Shown one piece after another: positions 23,901-32,971 of a stretch of DNA of 64,000 nucleotides. The stretch is from Aristolochia californica (Eukaryota; Streptophyta; Magnoliopsida; Piperales; Aristolochiaceae). The stretch's first letter is position 1. Every line of letters starts with the position of its first letter. Position numbers and translations under genes: made by a program. The DNA is taken from contig JARWKL010000010.1 of NCBI GenBank assembly GCA_029961685.1, positions 62,001 to 126,000 of the forward strand, read 5' to 3'. The notes under the pieces were generated by a model. That model saw nothing but the letters and a program-made list of their open reading frames with translations. It had not been told where the DNA came from and searched no databases.

Positions 23901-24622
23901 AAGGCGTGAGATGCAATAATGCTGCTGAAGTCCACTCTGCAGAGAATTTATGTACGCCATCAGTGCCTTTGGAAGGTTCATTTGGATGGAATATTTCCAA
24001 GGAAGAGTTACATCACACTGCACAGTTGCAGCCAGGCAGTGAGCTCCACCAACCTGATATTTTAGGTGTTCCATCTCTCCCTACAATGCCCTTTTATTTA
24101 CCACCAATGATGAGGCAAATTATGATGCCACCATCCACACAAAGTCAAGGTAGCATTCACAATGTGCCAAAACATGCTGCTTCAGCGTCACTATCCCAAT
24201 ATAATGGAGTTCAACTTCCCCAGTGTGCTCATGTTCATATGAACATGATGGGATCATTTCCTTACTATCATCCAGTCAATATAGCCATGCAACCTGGTCA
24301 GATGCGTGCAGCTCCTCCATTAGGGCATTCAGCAATGGCAAGCTCACCTTCGACTGAACTGAAATCTGATCAAGTTGAAAGAAGAGAAAGAGCCTTGATC
24401 AAGTTCAGACAGAAGAGGAAAGGCAGATGTTTCACCAAACAGATAAGGTATGCAAGCCGGAAGCAGTTGGCAGAAAGAAGGCCTCGACTTCGGGGTCAGT
24501 TCGTGAGGCAGGTAGCTGATGGTAGTATTCTTAGTCTCAATGGGTGCTCTGCTGCTGATGATGATGATTCTGACACTGATGAAGATGTTGATGAAAATGA
24601 GGATGAGGCTTCAGAGTTTTGA
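8937..24622 (+). CDS. TOC1: TOC1/PRR1 pseudo-response regulator, 3' exons (partial)
   Basis: Four exons are visible: 8937-9070, 9222-9389, 23469-23547 and 23634-24622 (stop TGA). All junctions are GT/AG and keep frame. Exon 8937-9070 encodes the end of the pseudo-receiver domain ([18 protein letters not shown], then [13 protein letters not shown]). Exon 9222-9389 is the Ser/Asp-rich linker. The last exon starts the middle domain with [20 protein letters not shown], a TOC1 hallmark, and ends with a CCT domain (about 24,377-24,508, [17 protein letters not shown]) and an acidic tail. The protein is a nuclear, DNA-binding repressor of the evening loop of the circadian clock; this role is family knowledge. 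The first exons are not in the window, so the N-terminus is missing. The intron 9390-23468 is 14.1 kb of nested retroelements, yet every coding exon is clean, so the gene is probably functional. Acceptor choice at 23,468 or 23,498 and at the CAGCAG site 23,631-23,636 could give small in-frame variants. Confidence 0.92.
9390..10323 (+). other. Start of the 14-kb TOC1 intron, with possible LTR fragment
   Basis: No gene is seen from the splice donor (GTAAGT at 9390) to the LINE-B target site. From about 10,110 the sequence begins TGATAGACCCC and becomes purine-rich (AGAGAGAGAAGGGGG). It resumes after LINE-B at 14,552 with GTTGGTCTCTCGAATACC. Together these look like an LTR promoter and leader split by LINE-B, but I cannot find the matching second LTR. 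Confidence 0.35.
10661..13004 (+). pseudogene. LINE-B ORF1 (gag-like), broken
   Basis: Pieces in order: 10,661-10,891 ([20 protein letters not shown], a frequent ORF1 N-terminal pattern), 10,910-11,158, 11,272-11,718 (DUF4283-like core with [20 protein letters not shown] and [10 protein letters not shown]), then a Ser/Asn-rich tail 11,731-13,004 that includes a near-repeated block ([15 protein letters not shown] and [15 protein letters not shown], about 40 residues apart). It ends with [12 protein letters not shown], the basic patch also found at the end of LINE-A ORF1. At least three frame breaks occur. Confidence 0.7.
13150..13443 (+). pseudogene. LINE-B RNase H domain, 5' part
   Basis: Reads [19 protein letters not shown], then after a one-base frame change [20 protein letters not shown] and the start of the E-G-D-S strand. 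It is closest to the RNase H of LINE-E at 19 kb ([20 protein letters not shown]). Its 3' part resumes after the solo LTR at 14,323 (GAGGCATTGAGACATATTTC, matching the [10 protein letters not shown] part of LINE-E). No RT precedes it. Confidence 0.7.
13444..14317. mobile_element. Solo LTR (874 bp) nested in LINE-B
   Basis: Starts TGTTACGG, ends CCACAGCA and is flanked by a perfect 5-bp direct repeat CATGG (13,439-13,443 and 14,318-14,322). TG...CA ends, a 5-bp duplication and no coding sequence define a solo LTR left after recombination between two LTRs. Removing it restores the RNase H reading of LINE-B (CCATGG then AGGCATTG), so it landed after LINE-B. The family (copia or gypsy) and strand cannot be told from the LTR alone. 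Confidence 0.75.
14536..14551. repeat. Target-site duplication, right copy (LINE-B)
   Basis: AGCCTTGCTGAGGGAG, matching 10,308-10,323 at 14 of 16 positions. Two mismatches suggest an older insertion than LINE-D, whose duplication is perfect. Confidence 0.7.
14619..14834 (+). repeat. Two tandem 108-bp units
   Basis: 14,619-14,726 and 14,727-14,834 are near-identical direct copies (TATCGGGAATACATCGTCTG occurs in each). Because 108 is divisible by three, one frame shows a 36-residue repeat, but no gene context supports translation. The block lies in the TOC1 intron, in what may be LTR leader sequence. Confidence 0.85.
15250..17445 (-). pseudogene. Copia-C gag, protease and pre-integrase remnant
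   Basis: A degenerate Ty1/copia polyprotein on the minus strand. It starts near 17,440 with [11 protein letters not shown]. The gag (UBN2-type) continues to [19 protein letters not shown] (17,129-16,929), is Gly/Arg-rich near 16,850, and is followed further on by the pre-integrase box [11 protein letters not shown] (about 16,060-16,030) and [11 protein letters not shown] (about 15,890), the start of the integrase core. RT and RNase H are missing. With the LTR and primer site at 21,301-21,537 it forms the 5' half of one copia element that was later split by LINE-D and LINE-E. Stops are frequent. The left limit is uncertain. Confidence 0.65.
15943..16024 (+). mobile_element. Truncated TRIM terminal repeat
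   Basis: About 80 bp matching the 3' two-thirds of the TRIM-1 repeat (GGCTAGTCATTTTGGGATGG, then CTTGGACCCAACTTAACA), followed by ATGGTA, the first bases of a tRNA-Met primer site. It interrupts the copia-C polyprotein between the integrase start and the pre-integrase box. The first part of the repeat and the partner repeat are absent. Confidence 0.6.
17481..17498. repeat. Target-site duplication, left copy (LINE-D)
   Basis: AACAACGAAATTCAAGCA, repeated without a mismatch at 18,781-18,798. A perfect 18-bp duplication points to a fairly recent insertion. Confidence 0.9.
17499..18780 (+). mobile_element. LINE-D, 5'-truncated LINE
   Basis: A 1.28-kb LINE 3' end bounded by perfect 18-bp duplications, with a short A-tail (18,776-18,780). 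Its truncated 5' end begins with T and 11 Cs, possibly untemplated. It carries the region before zf-RVT ([46 protein letters not shown]), the zf-RVT core and an RNase H-like domain ([20 protein letters not shown], later [11 protein letters not shown]). Several frame breaks occur. It inserted into the 5' leader of copia-C, just upstream of that element's gag start. Confidence 0.85.
18781..18798. repeat. Target-site duplication, right copy (LINE-D)
   Basis: Identical to 17,481-17,498. 18,799-18,884 is copia-C leader with no gene. Confidence 0.9.
18885..21005 (-). mobile_element. LINE-E, 5'-truncated LINE (RT C-terminus to RNase H)
   Basis: Minus-strand LINE whose conserved part runs from the RT catalytic box [16 protein letters not shown] (about 20,955) through RT thumb sequence, the zf-RVT region (20,566-19,379; [38 protein letters not shown]) to RNase H (19,328-18,969; GDSKVVIGW, then [15 protein letters not shown]). 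Three long frames are nearly continuous, so it is less decayed than LINE-A. The ends are approximate; I could not settle a target duplication. It sits in the leader of copia-C between its LTR and gag. Confidence 0.75.
18969..20566 (-). pseudogene. LINE-E ORF2 C-terminal half
   Basis: Frames 20,566-19,994 ([20 protein letters not shown], then [20 protein letters not shown]), 19,978-19,379 (zf-RVT with C-P-F-C and H-I-L-L-Q-C ligands) and 19,328-18,969 (RNase H with [28 protein letters not shown] and [10 protein letters not shown]) follow each other with only short breaks. The RNase H keeps D, E and D at the expected positions. The endonuclease and the first half of RT are missing. Confidence 0.75.
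21301..21312 (-). other. Primer-binding site of copia-C
   Basis: On the minus strand TGGTATTAGAGC follows the LTR directly. It differs by one base from TGGTATCAGAGC, the sequence complementary to the 3' end of plant initiator tRNA-Met that primes many plant LTR elements. 21,006-21,300 is element leader with no gene. Confidence 0.7.
21313..21537 (-). repeat. 5' LTR of copia-C
   Basis: On the minus strand the LTR begins TGTTAGGATAAATTTTGAG and ends TTTTTATA next to the primer site; 225 bp. The TGTTAGGAT start is common in plant copia LTRs. The matching 3' LTR is not found in the window, so this is half an element. Confidence 0.6.
21853..22150 (+). pseudogene. Copia RNase H C-terminus, plus strand
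   Basis: Reads [20 protein letters not shown], then [17 protein letters not shown], then [13 protein letters not shown] and [13 protein letters not shown]. This is the final part of a Ty1/copia RNase H (S-S-A-E-A-E-Y, C-D-N-x-A-A, H-I-E-x-D-x-H-F-I, x-Q-L-A-D). The Asp of C-D-N is changed to Y, so it is inactive. Its strand is opposite to copia-C, so it is a separate element. A purine-rich stretch at 22,130-22,185 may be its polypurine tract. Confidence 0.7.
22186..23468 (+). other. End of the TOC1 intron, no gene
   Basis: 22,500-22,800 has an LTR- or promoter-like composition with TCTATAAATAC near 22,652 and a pyrimidine-rich run. 22,988-23,018 holds a 15-bp tandem duplication (GGAGCAATTCTATGTA twice). 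Nothing else is recognisable before the splice acceptor at 23,468. Confidence 0.4.
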
Positions 24623-25121
24623 AGACATAATGGTAGATAACTTATAATTTGGTTATGTTTTGGAGGTTTACATAGGTCTCAAATTTTATACTTGTATCTT
24701 GACATCACTGGTGTTAATGTAGTGTCTGCACCATAATATCATCTCCCTGGGTGGCTTTTCTCATATATGAATCAATAGAGGACTGTTATGACAATTTTGA
24801 GCTGAAGCATCTCGTTTGCAGTAATATCTGGTATGTTTATTCAATTTCTTCCAACAATGTGTAAACTTATCAATTAATTGCTTTTTGAGGTACACTGACT
24901 AAATGCAAATTGAGCAAAGACTGCATCTGTACCATGTCTTGCAGCTATGAAATCTTTGAAATGCTCTTATTGCTATTTCATATACCTTTCACACAATAAT
25001 CCTAACAAAAAAACAAAAGAAAAAAATTCAACATATTTAGTTTGAGCAGTTTCTGTTGAATTATTTGCAATTTAGAGACACTTGTGTTCTGCATTGCTCA
25101 TTTGTGGTCGTATAGTTGTTG
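24623..25121 (+). other. TOC1 3' UTR and spacer
   Basis: Follows the TGA at 24,620-24,622. It is AT-rich, with several AATAAT/AATCAATAG-type near-poly(A) signals around 24,740-24,780. No gene is seen. Confidence 0.5.
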
Positions 25122-25185
25122 TTTTTTCGAAATGGTGAAGCTTTTATTCAAATGTTATAAAAACAATAATTGCTCCCCTTCAACT
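25122..25185 (-). mobile_element. LINE 3' tail remnant
   Basis: Plus-strand TTTTTTCGAAATGGTGAAGC closely matches the 3' end of LINE-A at 403-420. Only the tail and a little 3' UTR can be recognised. 25,186-25,510 holds no gene that I can support. Confidence 0.4.
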
Positions 25186-25510
25186 GATAGTCACTGTCGT
25201 TGTGCATATCTAAAACATTTGTTCTATCAAATTCTTTTTATGATGCTGCTGTCATATAAACCTAAGGCCGCGGTACCTTTGTTCAAGGCTCTATAGTAAA
25301 TGTAGAGTACCAAACTTGTGCTTCTTATTCTTCTTCTAGAATAGCACCGGTAGGCTGATTTGGATGATTGGAGGAAATCGATAATTGTTGCTCCTGAACT
25401 GCTTCCAAAACTCTTCAAGCTATGCAAGAGCCGTTAGTTGTGGAGATCAGCATGGCAGCCTTCTCTCAGCTAATGTACATTTTTTATACCGCACAAACCC
25501 ACCCACCCCC

Positions 25511-25753
25511 CGTCAGAGTGGTTCCGTCCACTCTTGACACTTAATCGACTAATCGTTTAGGTTGTATTGGCCAACCTCTTGACATTGGGAGTTCTGGGGC
25601 ACGCCACGTCCCGCGTTTGAATCCCATGAGAGGCGGTAGAGAATGGGCGGAGTGGGTGTCAAAGTGGTTCCATCCACTGTGAGCATTGGCTTTCCGCACT
25701 TAACCGACTAGTCTTTTAGGTTGCATTAGGTTGCATTCGCCAGCCCCATGACA
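25511..25753 (+). mobile_element. TRIM-2, no good primer site
   Basis: Direct repeats 25,511-25,584 and 25,657-25,753 both carry GTCA-A/G-AGTGGTTCC, CGACTA-A/G-TC, GTTTAGGTTG-like blocks and end TGACA. The second has a 20-bp internal expansion (GTTGCATTA repeated). The 72-bp spacer contains CGTCCCGCGTTTGAATCCC, like the spacer of TRIM-5 at 59.2 kb, and a purine-rich GGGCGGAGTGGG just before the second repeat. A poly-C tract follows, so the target duplication is unclear. Confidence 0.6.
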
Positions 25754-25760
25754 CCCACCG

Positions 25761-25775
25761 CCCCCCCCCCCCCCC
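25761..25775 (+). repeat. Poly-C tract, 15 bases
   Basis: An uninterrupted C run between TRIM-2 and the T-rich 3' end of LINE-F. Confidence 0.95.
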
Positions 25776-25924
25776 TCGGCTGCCTTTTTTTTTTAATGAA
25801 GTGATAATTTATTAAAGAGAAAAGCAAAACAAACCAGAAATTAGAGGAGCTTTCCCTCTACAACAAGGGAGAGCATTGTTCACACAATGAGTGAGCGGAA
25901 TGCTAAGACCCTCTATCCTTAGGT

Positions 25925-28229
25925 TTGCAAATATCGCTCCACTTAACTAAATGATATTTAAAGTCAGCACAACACCCCTTTATAGGAATCTTCACTTAAG
26001 GCCATCAATTTTCTGACAGATTACCATCGGAAGTGAAGAAAGGACAAGCAATAATTAGGAATGCAAGAGGCATGAATTGATGAGGATCAGCCTTCCTGCT
26101 TTGGACAACAATCTACCTCTCCAAGAAGCAAGCTGCCGGTCAAGTTTTTCCAAAACAGGGTCCCATATGGCCATCGGGTCTACCTTCAAAGAGGGAAGAC
26201 CCGGACAAGAGGTGGGCAGAGAGCTGATTCCGCAATTCAGGTAAGTAGCCATGTCATGGAGCAGTGCCGAGTTGATGTGATATCCAATGAGAGAGTTCTT
26301 CCTCCAATTGATTTTCTGTCCAGAGGTCTCGAAGAGATTGATTAATGCCTTGAGGTGTTTAATTTGATCCATTGTACCAACTCCAAAAATCATTGTGTCA
26401 TCGGTAAATTGGAGTAAAGGGCTGTTGAAGGCAGGCTGGGAGGCGACGGGCGCAAGCCAATGGGGCTGGTCAGTGTTGTAGATTAATGTTAAGCGATACT
26501 CAGCCACAATATTGAATAGGAGGGAGATAAAGGGTCCCTTTGACGTAGCCCCCTAAAACTTTTGAAGTAACCACATGCAATACCATTGAGCAATAGAAAG
26601 AAGGACGTGGAAGAGATGCAACTCCTAATCCAAAAACGCTATTATCTCCAAAGCCCATCGAATTGAGAAGATATTCCAACAGATTCCAGTTCGCCCAATC
26701 AAAGGCTTGCTCCAAGTCAATTTTGAGTGCAATCCTGGGTTCGCCAATGATCTTGAAATGGTCGAGGATTTCATAGGTGGCCATTGTAGTATCAAGGATA
26801 GATATTCCTTTGATAAATGCACATTGGCTAGGATGAATAATCAAAGGAAGAGCAGGTTTGAGGCTATGAGAGAGAATACTGGTGATGGTTTTATAGCTGC
26901 TGGAGATGAGGCTGATGGGTCTAAAATCAGTGGGATGCTCCACAGAGTCCTTAGGGATTGAGGCAATGAAGGCGGCACCCAAATTTTTGAAAGAGTCCTT
27001 GATGGTAGAAGGAATTGACCATGGCAGAGATGTCATCATTGATGATTGGCCAGCAATGATGAAAGAAATCTCCATTATATCCATCTGGGCCTGACGCACG
27101 ATCCAAAGGCATGCTTAAAGTGGCACGTTCAATCTCCAAGCCGGAGGAAGGGAGCTCCAAGAGATTAGCGATATTGTTGGAGATAGAGGGATATTGAAGA
27201 TTATGGATCTTGCAAAGAAATCAAGAAAGATGTTAGTAATAAAAATTCTGTCAGAGGTGACCACCTCATTGAGGCAGAGGGAGGTGATGTGGTTCATTCT
27301 CGGCCTAGGGTGTTGCCATCTCCATCCAAGAGCCATTTGAAATGAGCTCTTTGCTTCCAATGAATTCAGTCAAGGTGGTTGAGAGAAAGAACATGAGGAG
27401 AGAAAAACTTGAGATTGGAGAGCGAGACAGTTTGAGAATTCCTAAGTTGAGAGAGGTCGTGAATCCTCTTCAATCTTGTCTAATTCAGCAATTTTTGCAA
27501 TTGCATTAGCCATCGAAGCAGTGGAGGCAGCATGACGGGATGTAACCCAGCTCCTCAAGTACCCTTTCATAGCCTCGAGTTTCAGAGGCAAGTGCCATTC
27601 ATGAACAAAGGTGTTTGATGGAAGATTTCAGTGGCGAGAGTAGACTGTCTAGAATTCTTCATCGATGAGCTAGGAATTTTCGAAACGGAAAGGTTTGGGA
27701 CCCCATTGTGCCATCTTGATTTTTTCCCAAATAAAGGGATTTCATCAAGTTCACAACTATCAATACAATTAGCGAAATTTTTTGTTGAAGAGTATATTCT
27801 TGGATAGGGTGGGGATCTGTGAGTACAAAAATGTACAGTGTTGAAATCGCTCGTGAAGAGCCAGGCAGTCAGCCAAATTTGGGAGAGGGCAGAGAGTTCC
27901 TCCCTGAAAAATCTGTGTTCCTGGTGACGATTGGGGCCATAAATGCCAGCTATACTTCACACACAGTTAGAGGAACGGTCCCGAACTTTTAGAGCAATTG
28001 GGTAAGTCCCAATGTTGTCGTCTAGTCAACAAGATCAGAGTTCCAGAGGGCTAGGATCCCTCCCGAATGACCAATGGAGTTGAGAGAAGTCCAGGCGAGG
28101 GAAAGACAATTCCAGAGTAGATTCTTGAAGGAAAACGATGGAATGCTTGGAGGAGGAGAGGAGATCTCTGATAGTAGCTTGCTTCCGGGGGTTCCCAATT
28201 CCACATATATTCCAAAAATTGATAATCAT
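25925..28229 (-). pseudogene. LINE-F ORF2 (endonuclease and RT), broken
   Basis: The endonuclease starts IINFWNICGIGNPRK (28,229), the usual W-N-x-x-G-x-G start. A large part of the endonuclease is in broken frames (28,020-27,360). RT frames keep DFRPISLISSSYKTI, ALKIDLEQAFDWANW and LLQFTDDTMIFG (27,099-26,055), including the D of motif A and D-D of motif C (Y/F-A-D-D changed to F-T-D-D). Several frame changes are needed. Confidence 0.75.
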
Positions 28230-28393
28230 TTATCCCCAGTTTTGTTGTGGACTCCTGAGTTGGAAGGTGTATCAGTGGGAGGGTTATGAGAAATGGCACC
28301 CATGATTTTTGCCAATCGCATCATCTGGTTCCAAGATTCCTCATCATATTTATGCCATTCAGATTGGAGTTCAACAACCAACTTCCTGGAGTT

Positions 28394-30687
28394 CTAATTC
28401 AGAGGAGGGAAGATAATTCGGCCAGAAGTTGGGTCAGTTGGATGTTGGGTTGGATTGCTGGATTCTCCACACAGGGTTCTGGCACGACCTTTTCTTTGGT
28501 AAGTGGGAAGGAGGGGTGGGGAGTTGAATTGTGGTAGGAGTTTGGTGGGTTGAAGAGAAGCTCTTCCTTGCACACAAGCAGAAGAAGAGGATTCAGAATC
28601 AGTTGGAAGGTCAGTTGGGCGGTCCAGTGAAGGAGGAGGTGAAGGGTAGGAAGTCATTCCAAAAACGAGGTTGACAGGCGGGCTGAAAGGGGATACTGAG
28701 GGAGTCAATGAGTGTTGTGGTGAGCTTAAATTTGAAAAAGCAGGTGTGGGAGTAGGTGGCGTATTCGGTCAGGTATGAGGAGAACTATCTGAGGGAGTGT
28801 GGTGGTGCGGCGTTATTTGGTTTAGAGGGCGACAGATCAGGAGGAGCATTGGAGTGTAGGGGGGGCAGTGTGAGTCAAAATGCTGACTATTGCCAGTTGA
28901 TAGTGTGGCAGGCAAAAAGTTGGGTCGACTTGGAAGGTTTTCGGGATAGGGTACATGGTTAGTGGAAGATTGGAAAAAGGAGGGGGACAGATCTGGGTAG
29001 GGTAGTTGGTGTCACATGTTCCTTTAGAGTTAGTGGTGTAGGGTGTCGGAGTTGTCAGGATGGGGTCAGAATTGTCAGTGGCAAATGTAGTCAGATTGGT
29101 GGGTGCTAGTGGGGGTGCAGGGTGTTTGAAATTTGAATTTTGAAAGGCGGGGATTGGGTGGGTGGTTCCAGGTTGTTGGTTTCGTGTGTTGGGTGACTCA
29201 GCAATGAGTTGGAGCCAGTCAACAGGGCTCGCCGTCTTTGAGTCAACTCGGTGGAAGAAGTCCAATGGTGGTGTGGTGGAAAGGTAATCCAAGCCAGGAG
29301 ATGGCGTCACCAATAGAGAGATTGAGAAGCCTGGAACCAAAATAATGATTGTTGGGGATGTTGAATAATCTTGCTGTATCAAGTCTCGATTTTGAGGAGG
29401 TGGAAGCATCAAGGGACGATAATGAACCAAAGGTTTTGGCTATGAGGGTGAAGATGTGGTTGTGCCATAGTTCAGCCGGTAGTCCCCAAACATAAATCCT
29501 TTGGCCCAAAATATTGTTGGGTCGAGAGGTAGTCCTGTCACTTAGGCTGGTGATGTCAGTATTGAGAAGAGGAAGCTGCAGAGCTTTCAATTTGTCTTCA
29601 ATGGTAAGAAAATAGAGGGGCCAGTCATTGTTTCACAGAAAGAGAATGTTGTGGTGTAGTTGAGTTTCAGATATGAGGAAAATCATTGGGCAAGGAAGGG
29701 GATGGTGGTACAACATTTGGTGGTGGTGGCAACAATAAATAGAGAGAAGAGTCTTTCACCTTCATCCCAAAGGTAAATGGGTATTCGAATAGTAAGGGTA
29801 TCGAGGGAAATGTGTGAAATCCAAGTTGACGTTGGGGGTGAGGATGGAGGTGGGCCTTTAGTTGGGACGGCAGCTGGTGTTGGAAGAGTTGCGTTGGTGA
29901 TTGTTGGTGGTGGTGGGATTTTTGGGTGTTGTGGTGTATTTGTAGGGGTGGGCAGTAGTGGTGGGAAAGGGGACGATGGAGGAGGGGGTGGTGGTGTTGT
30001 GTTTGGGGAAGAATAGGGGTTGAAAGCTTGATGATTTCCTTTTTGAAAGATGCCCATCCAAATCCCAAAATAGTTTTTGTTCCGGGATGTAAAGTCTTGC
30101 CATGATCACCCTGTCATGGCATTGTGTAGTCTTGCATTCAGTATCTCCTCGGTATTGAAAGACCGAAACGTAAAAGGTGATGTTATCGGTCCACAGCTCC
30201 CGGGTTGTCCTGCCAGGCTACCATTCTATGGTGACAGCATCGAACACCTGGATGAAGCTGGCTGCAACTATTATTGGTATGGTGATGAAGGATTGCTTGA
30301 TCCTAGTCTTACTTGTTATCCTTATGCCATTGCTGGTTCTGCTGAAAGTGAAGGAGGTGCTCCCGGAGCGGTGCGTAATCTGTGGCTGTTGGCTAGGGGA
30401 GGAGAGGTGCCGCTGATGTCGTCTTGAGTGAACGGTTTCCCAGTCGTGCTCTGGAGGTGGTGATGATGGTGCTTGGCCACAGTTTTGGCTGTCCGAGCAA
30501 CCGATATGAACCAAAGGTTCTGTTGGTTCCTTAATCTGAACCTCCTTACCTTTTTGCTGCTCAAAGGTAGCATGGCACTCCTTGGGGTGATCCACTCAAT
30601 GGCTGCATGGTTGGATGGTGATGGCTGAGTTACTCCTCCGATCTGGTCTTCTGCTCTGTCTCCTTTCTCTGTCTTCCACGCACTCAT
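28394..30687 (-). pseudogene. LINE-F ORF1 (gag-like), broken
   Basis: Starts at 30,687; the N-terminus contains DWETVHSRRHQRHLSS. The core (29,590-29,243) has LGQRIYVWGLPAELWHNHIF and DTARLFN, the DUF4283-like part. A long Pro/Thr/Ser-rich tail (29,430-28,394) ends with LPTYQRKGRARTLCGES. It is parallel in layout to the ORF1s of LINE-A and LINE-B. Frames are split at least four times. Confidence 0.7.
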
Positions 30688-30789
30688 CTCTCACTCTCCC
30701 TCACTGTCTTGTTCTCTCTCTCTCAGTCTCACTTTCTCGCTCACCATCGCTCCCCTCTCGTTTTTTCACATGTAATTATTCTTTCTCCA

Positions 30790-32482
30790 CCATGCAAGCC
30801 CCTTCTCTACCATGATACCAACCATCCCCAAGTGGGGCAGCACTGTCACCTTAGGTAAGAGACACAAAGTCCATAATGTGGCATTGTCCATAGGAACAAT
30901 AGGGAAATCCAGCATACGTTCCTAGCCACCAACAATGACTTGCACGTGATGACCACTCCAAGTATAGGTTTAGCTTCTGAGTTGATAGCCTTGATGCAAC
31001 TGTTGTTGCAGGTGGACCTAGTATCCACCATTGCTTTAGCTCCACAACCATTCGCCACTACATCAATGTAAAATAGGTCACACCAAGCCCTGGCTGGCCT
31101 GTTAGCAGGCTTATTGCTGGTTTTTTGTGCACGACAGTATTGTGCAGCACCATTGAGCCCGTTCTTCTGTTGCACTGCAACCTTGTCCTTTTTCACTGAA
31201 CTCAGTAACCTCTTCTTGGGAGAGTTCTTGGCCTAGTATTTTCCTCCACAGTTTAACAGGAGAACTTCCAGTAAGTGTCCTACCCATTTCAGCATGATTG
31301 TAGTGCTTTTTCTCATTCTTGAAGTCTTTTCCTCAATTAGACTTCTTTTTGTGGTTCTGCATTGAGCATCATTGCTGGATTTGAACCTTGCTAGAGTTGC
31401 GAATGTTCCTCCTTTTGAGATCAGTTAGCTTCTCAATTGTGGCTAATACTGTAGGCAATTCGATTGTTTACCAAAAGCACAGGTCTCCCCAAAGTCGTAA
31501 AACCGTGTATGGGGGCTGATGCCTGCCCAGTGCCGGAAGGACATTGTGTTAACAATCGAAATATGGTTGGAAGAAAATTTTCTATTTGATGGGGCTTCTT
31601 CCCATTCCTCCATTGGACCCAGAAATGTTTATGTTGGAAGAATCTTTTTGGTCTTCCAATATCAAAAGATTGATTGTTTCGCTCGTGTATCTTCCATAGG
31701 GAAAAAAGATCCTTGAGAGTTGTTTTATGGATTCAAAAGTCTTTACTTCATACTCGGTCAAAAGTTGAAGCCCCATCAGAAGTGAAATCAGTAGGTCGTC
31801 ATCCAACATATTGGAAATGTTCAACACGAGTGAGGTGAAATTCTTGATGTATTTTCGCATTTTGCTCTCTGCATCAATCCATGCCAGGGAGAAGTGAGAC
31901 TCTCCATGCTATCAAAGAAGAAGTGGTGCTATAGCCCTTTCCAGTTAGCTTATCCCATGTTTTCGCTGAAGGCATCATCTCTCAAAAACATTGAAGCAGT
32001 GCTTAATGTAGCCTCCGCATTCTCCGGTTTGGAAGCTTTAAAGTATTACTCCACTTGCAACAAAAGTTCTCAATCACCTTGGGGTCCCTTAGGATCATGG
32101 ACACCATCATAAGCCTTTGACTCAGAACCTTGATCTTTATTCGGGTGGGAATTCCCACCATTCAGCATGAACTTCTCCAGTCCCCGTTCTGGTTCTCATC
32201 TCTTCTACTTCAGCCTTCATTGCCCACAATATTATCCATTACAGCTCACAACAGGGTCATTGTACTGTAGACATCCTCGTCCAACCCTTGAATCGAAGAA
32301 TCAAGGTTTGGCTAGCGGACTTGGTGGCTTCAATCTGTTGTCCCATTGTCCTTCCAACTTCTGGAGCCGAGTCTTCAACAAGGCTAAATACATCAGCTTC
32401 TGTGGCCTTGTTCTTTCCCTTGGTAATGGCTTGTTATGGGGTGATCTCTAGTGTCGACATCACAATGCAGCTCTGATATCAG
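30790..32482 (-). pseudogene. Ty3/gypsy gag and protease remnant
   Basis: Minus strand. Gag fragments read YFKASKPENAEATLSTASMF (about 32,045-31,985; the Y-F-x-A-x-x-x-x-x-x-x-x-K-V-x-x-A-x-x-x-L motif of plant gypsy gag), then stops. The protease part reads WCDLFYIDVVANGCGAKAMV and DTRSTCN (about 31,090-31,000; the D-T-G-A active site has become D-T-R-S) and AINSEAKPILGVV. RT onward is missing; the element is cut off near LINE-F. The gag is heavily decayed. Confidence 0.65.
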
Positions 32483-32971
32483 CTGTCATAAGAGTTTAGT
32501 TAAGGTAGTTGGTCTAACGAAACGTTGTGCAGCCTAGCTCACAAGTGCATTTGTGGGCTAGTCAGCTGTCTTTCACAAGAGCACTCTTAACCCTCAAGAG
32601 GAATTCGATACACTCAAAGTCTGAAAAACTAAAGGTTAAGCACGCTTGGGAGACAAAAACGCCTAAATTTTCACTAAAATAAGATGATGTTTGAATATGG
32701 AAGTCTTGCTCACCTTCTCATAGTCAAAGGTCGTCTTAATTTACAGCTTATTTACTAATCGTTTAGTAACAAGAACTACAACTTGCCACCTAGGTGATGA
32801 GATTATCCCAAGCCCCCATTTGTAAGTGTCCCAATGAAAACATGCCCTGTGGAGGTTCCAATCCCATTTGAAATGATTTGGGACTCTCTGGATAAGCCCC
32901 ATTTCATATTTGACTGATTTGGGCAACACTTACAGAAGTTCTGTAACTCCACGAGCTAGAATACTCTGTAC
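32483..32971 (-). repeat. Probable 5' LTR of the gypsy fragment
   Basis: The gag fragment is preceded on the minus strand by CTGATATCAGAGCTG (32,470-32,482), a near match to the tRNA-Met primer site TGGTATCAGAGC. An LTR ending TGACA should lie directly upstream. A TGTCATAA...CTGTACA block of 489 bp fits as TG...CA ends. The outer edge is a guess because no second LTR is available. Confidence 0.4.

Larger units (their letters stand above)
25785..30700 (-). mobile_element. LINE-F, long LINE lacking zf-RVT and RNase H
   Basis: Minus-strand LINE with its A-tail at 25,785-25,795. It holds a complete-looking ORF1 (30,687-28,394), an endonuclease start (28,229) and RT (27,160-25,925). After the RT thumb (near 25,930) the sequence passes directly into 3' UTR, so zf-RVT and RNase H have been deleted. 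The 5' leader (30,690-30,775) is a CT-rich (plus strand) run. I found no target duplication; the right edge abuts a gypsy fragment near 30,790. Confidence 0.75.

Noticed and set aside
25186..25430. Minus-strand frame near the LINE tail (VQEQQLSISSNHPNQP)
   Set aside because: Short, low-complexity and not matching a LINE or host domain clearly enough to annotate.
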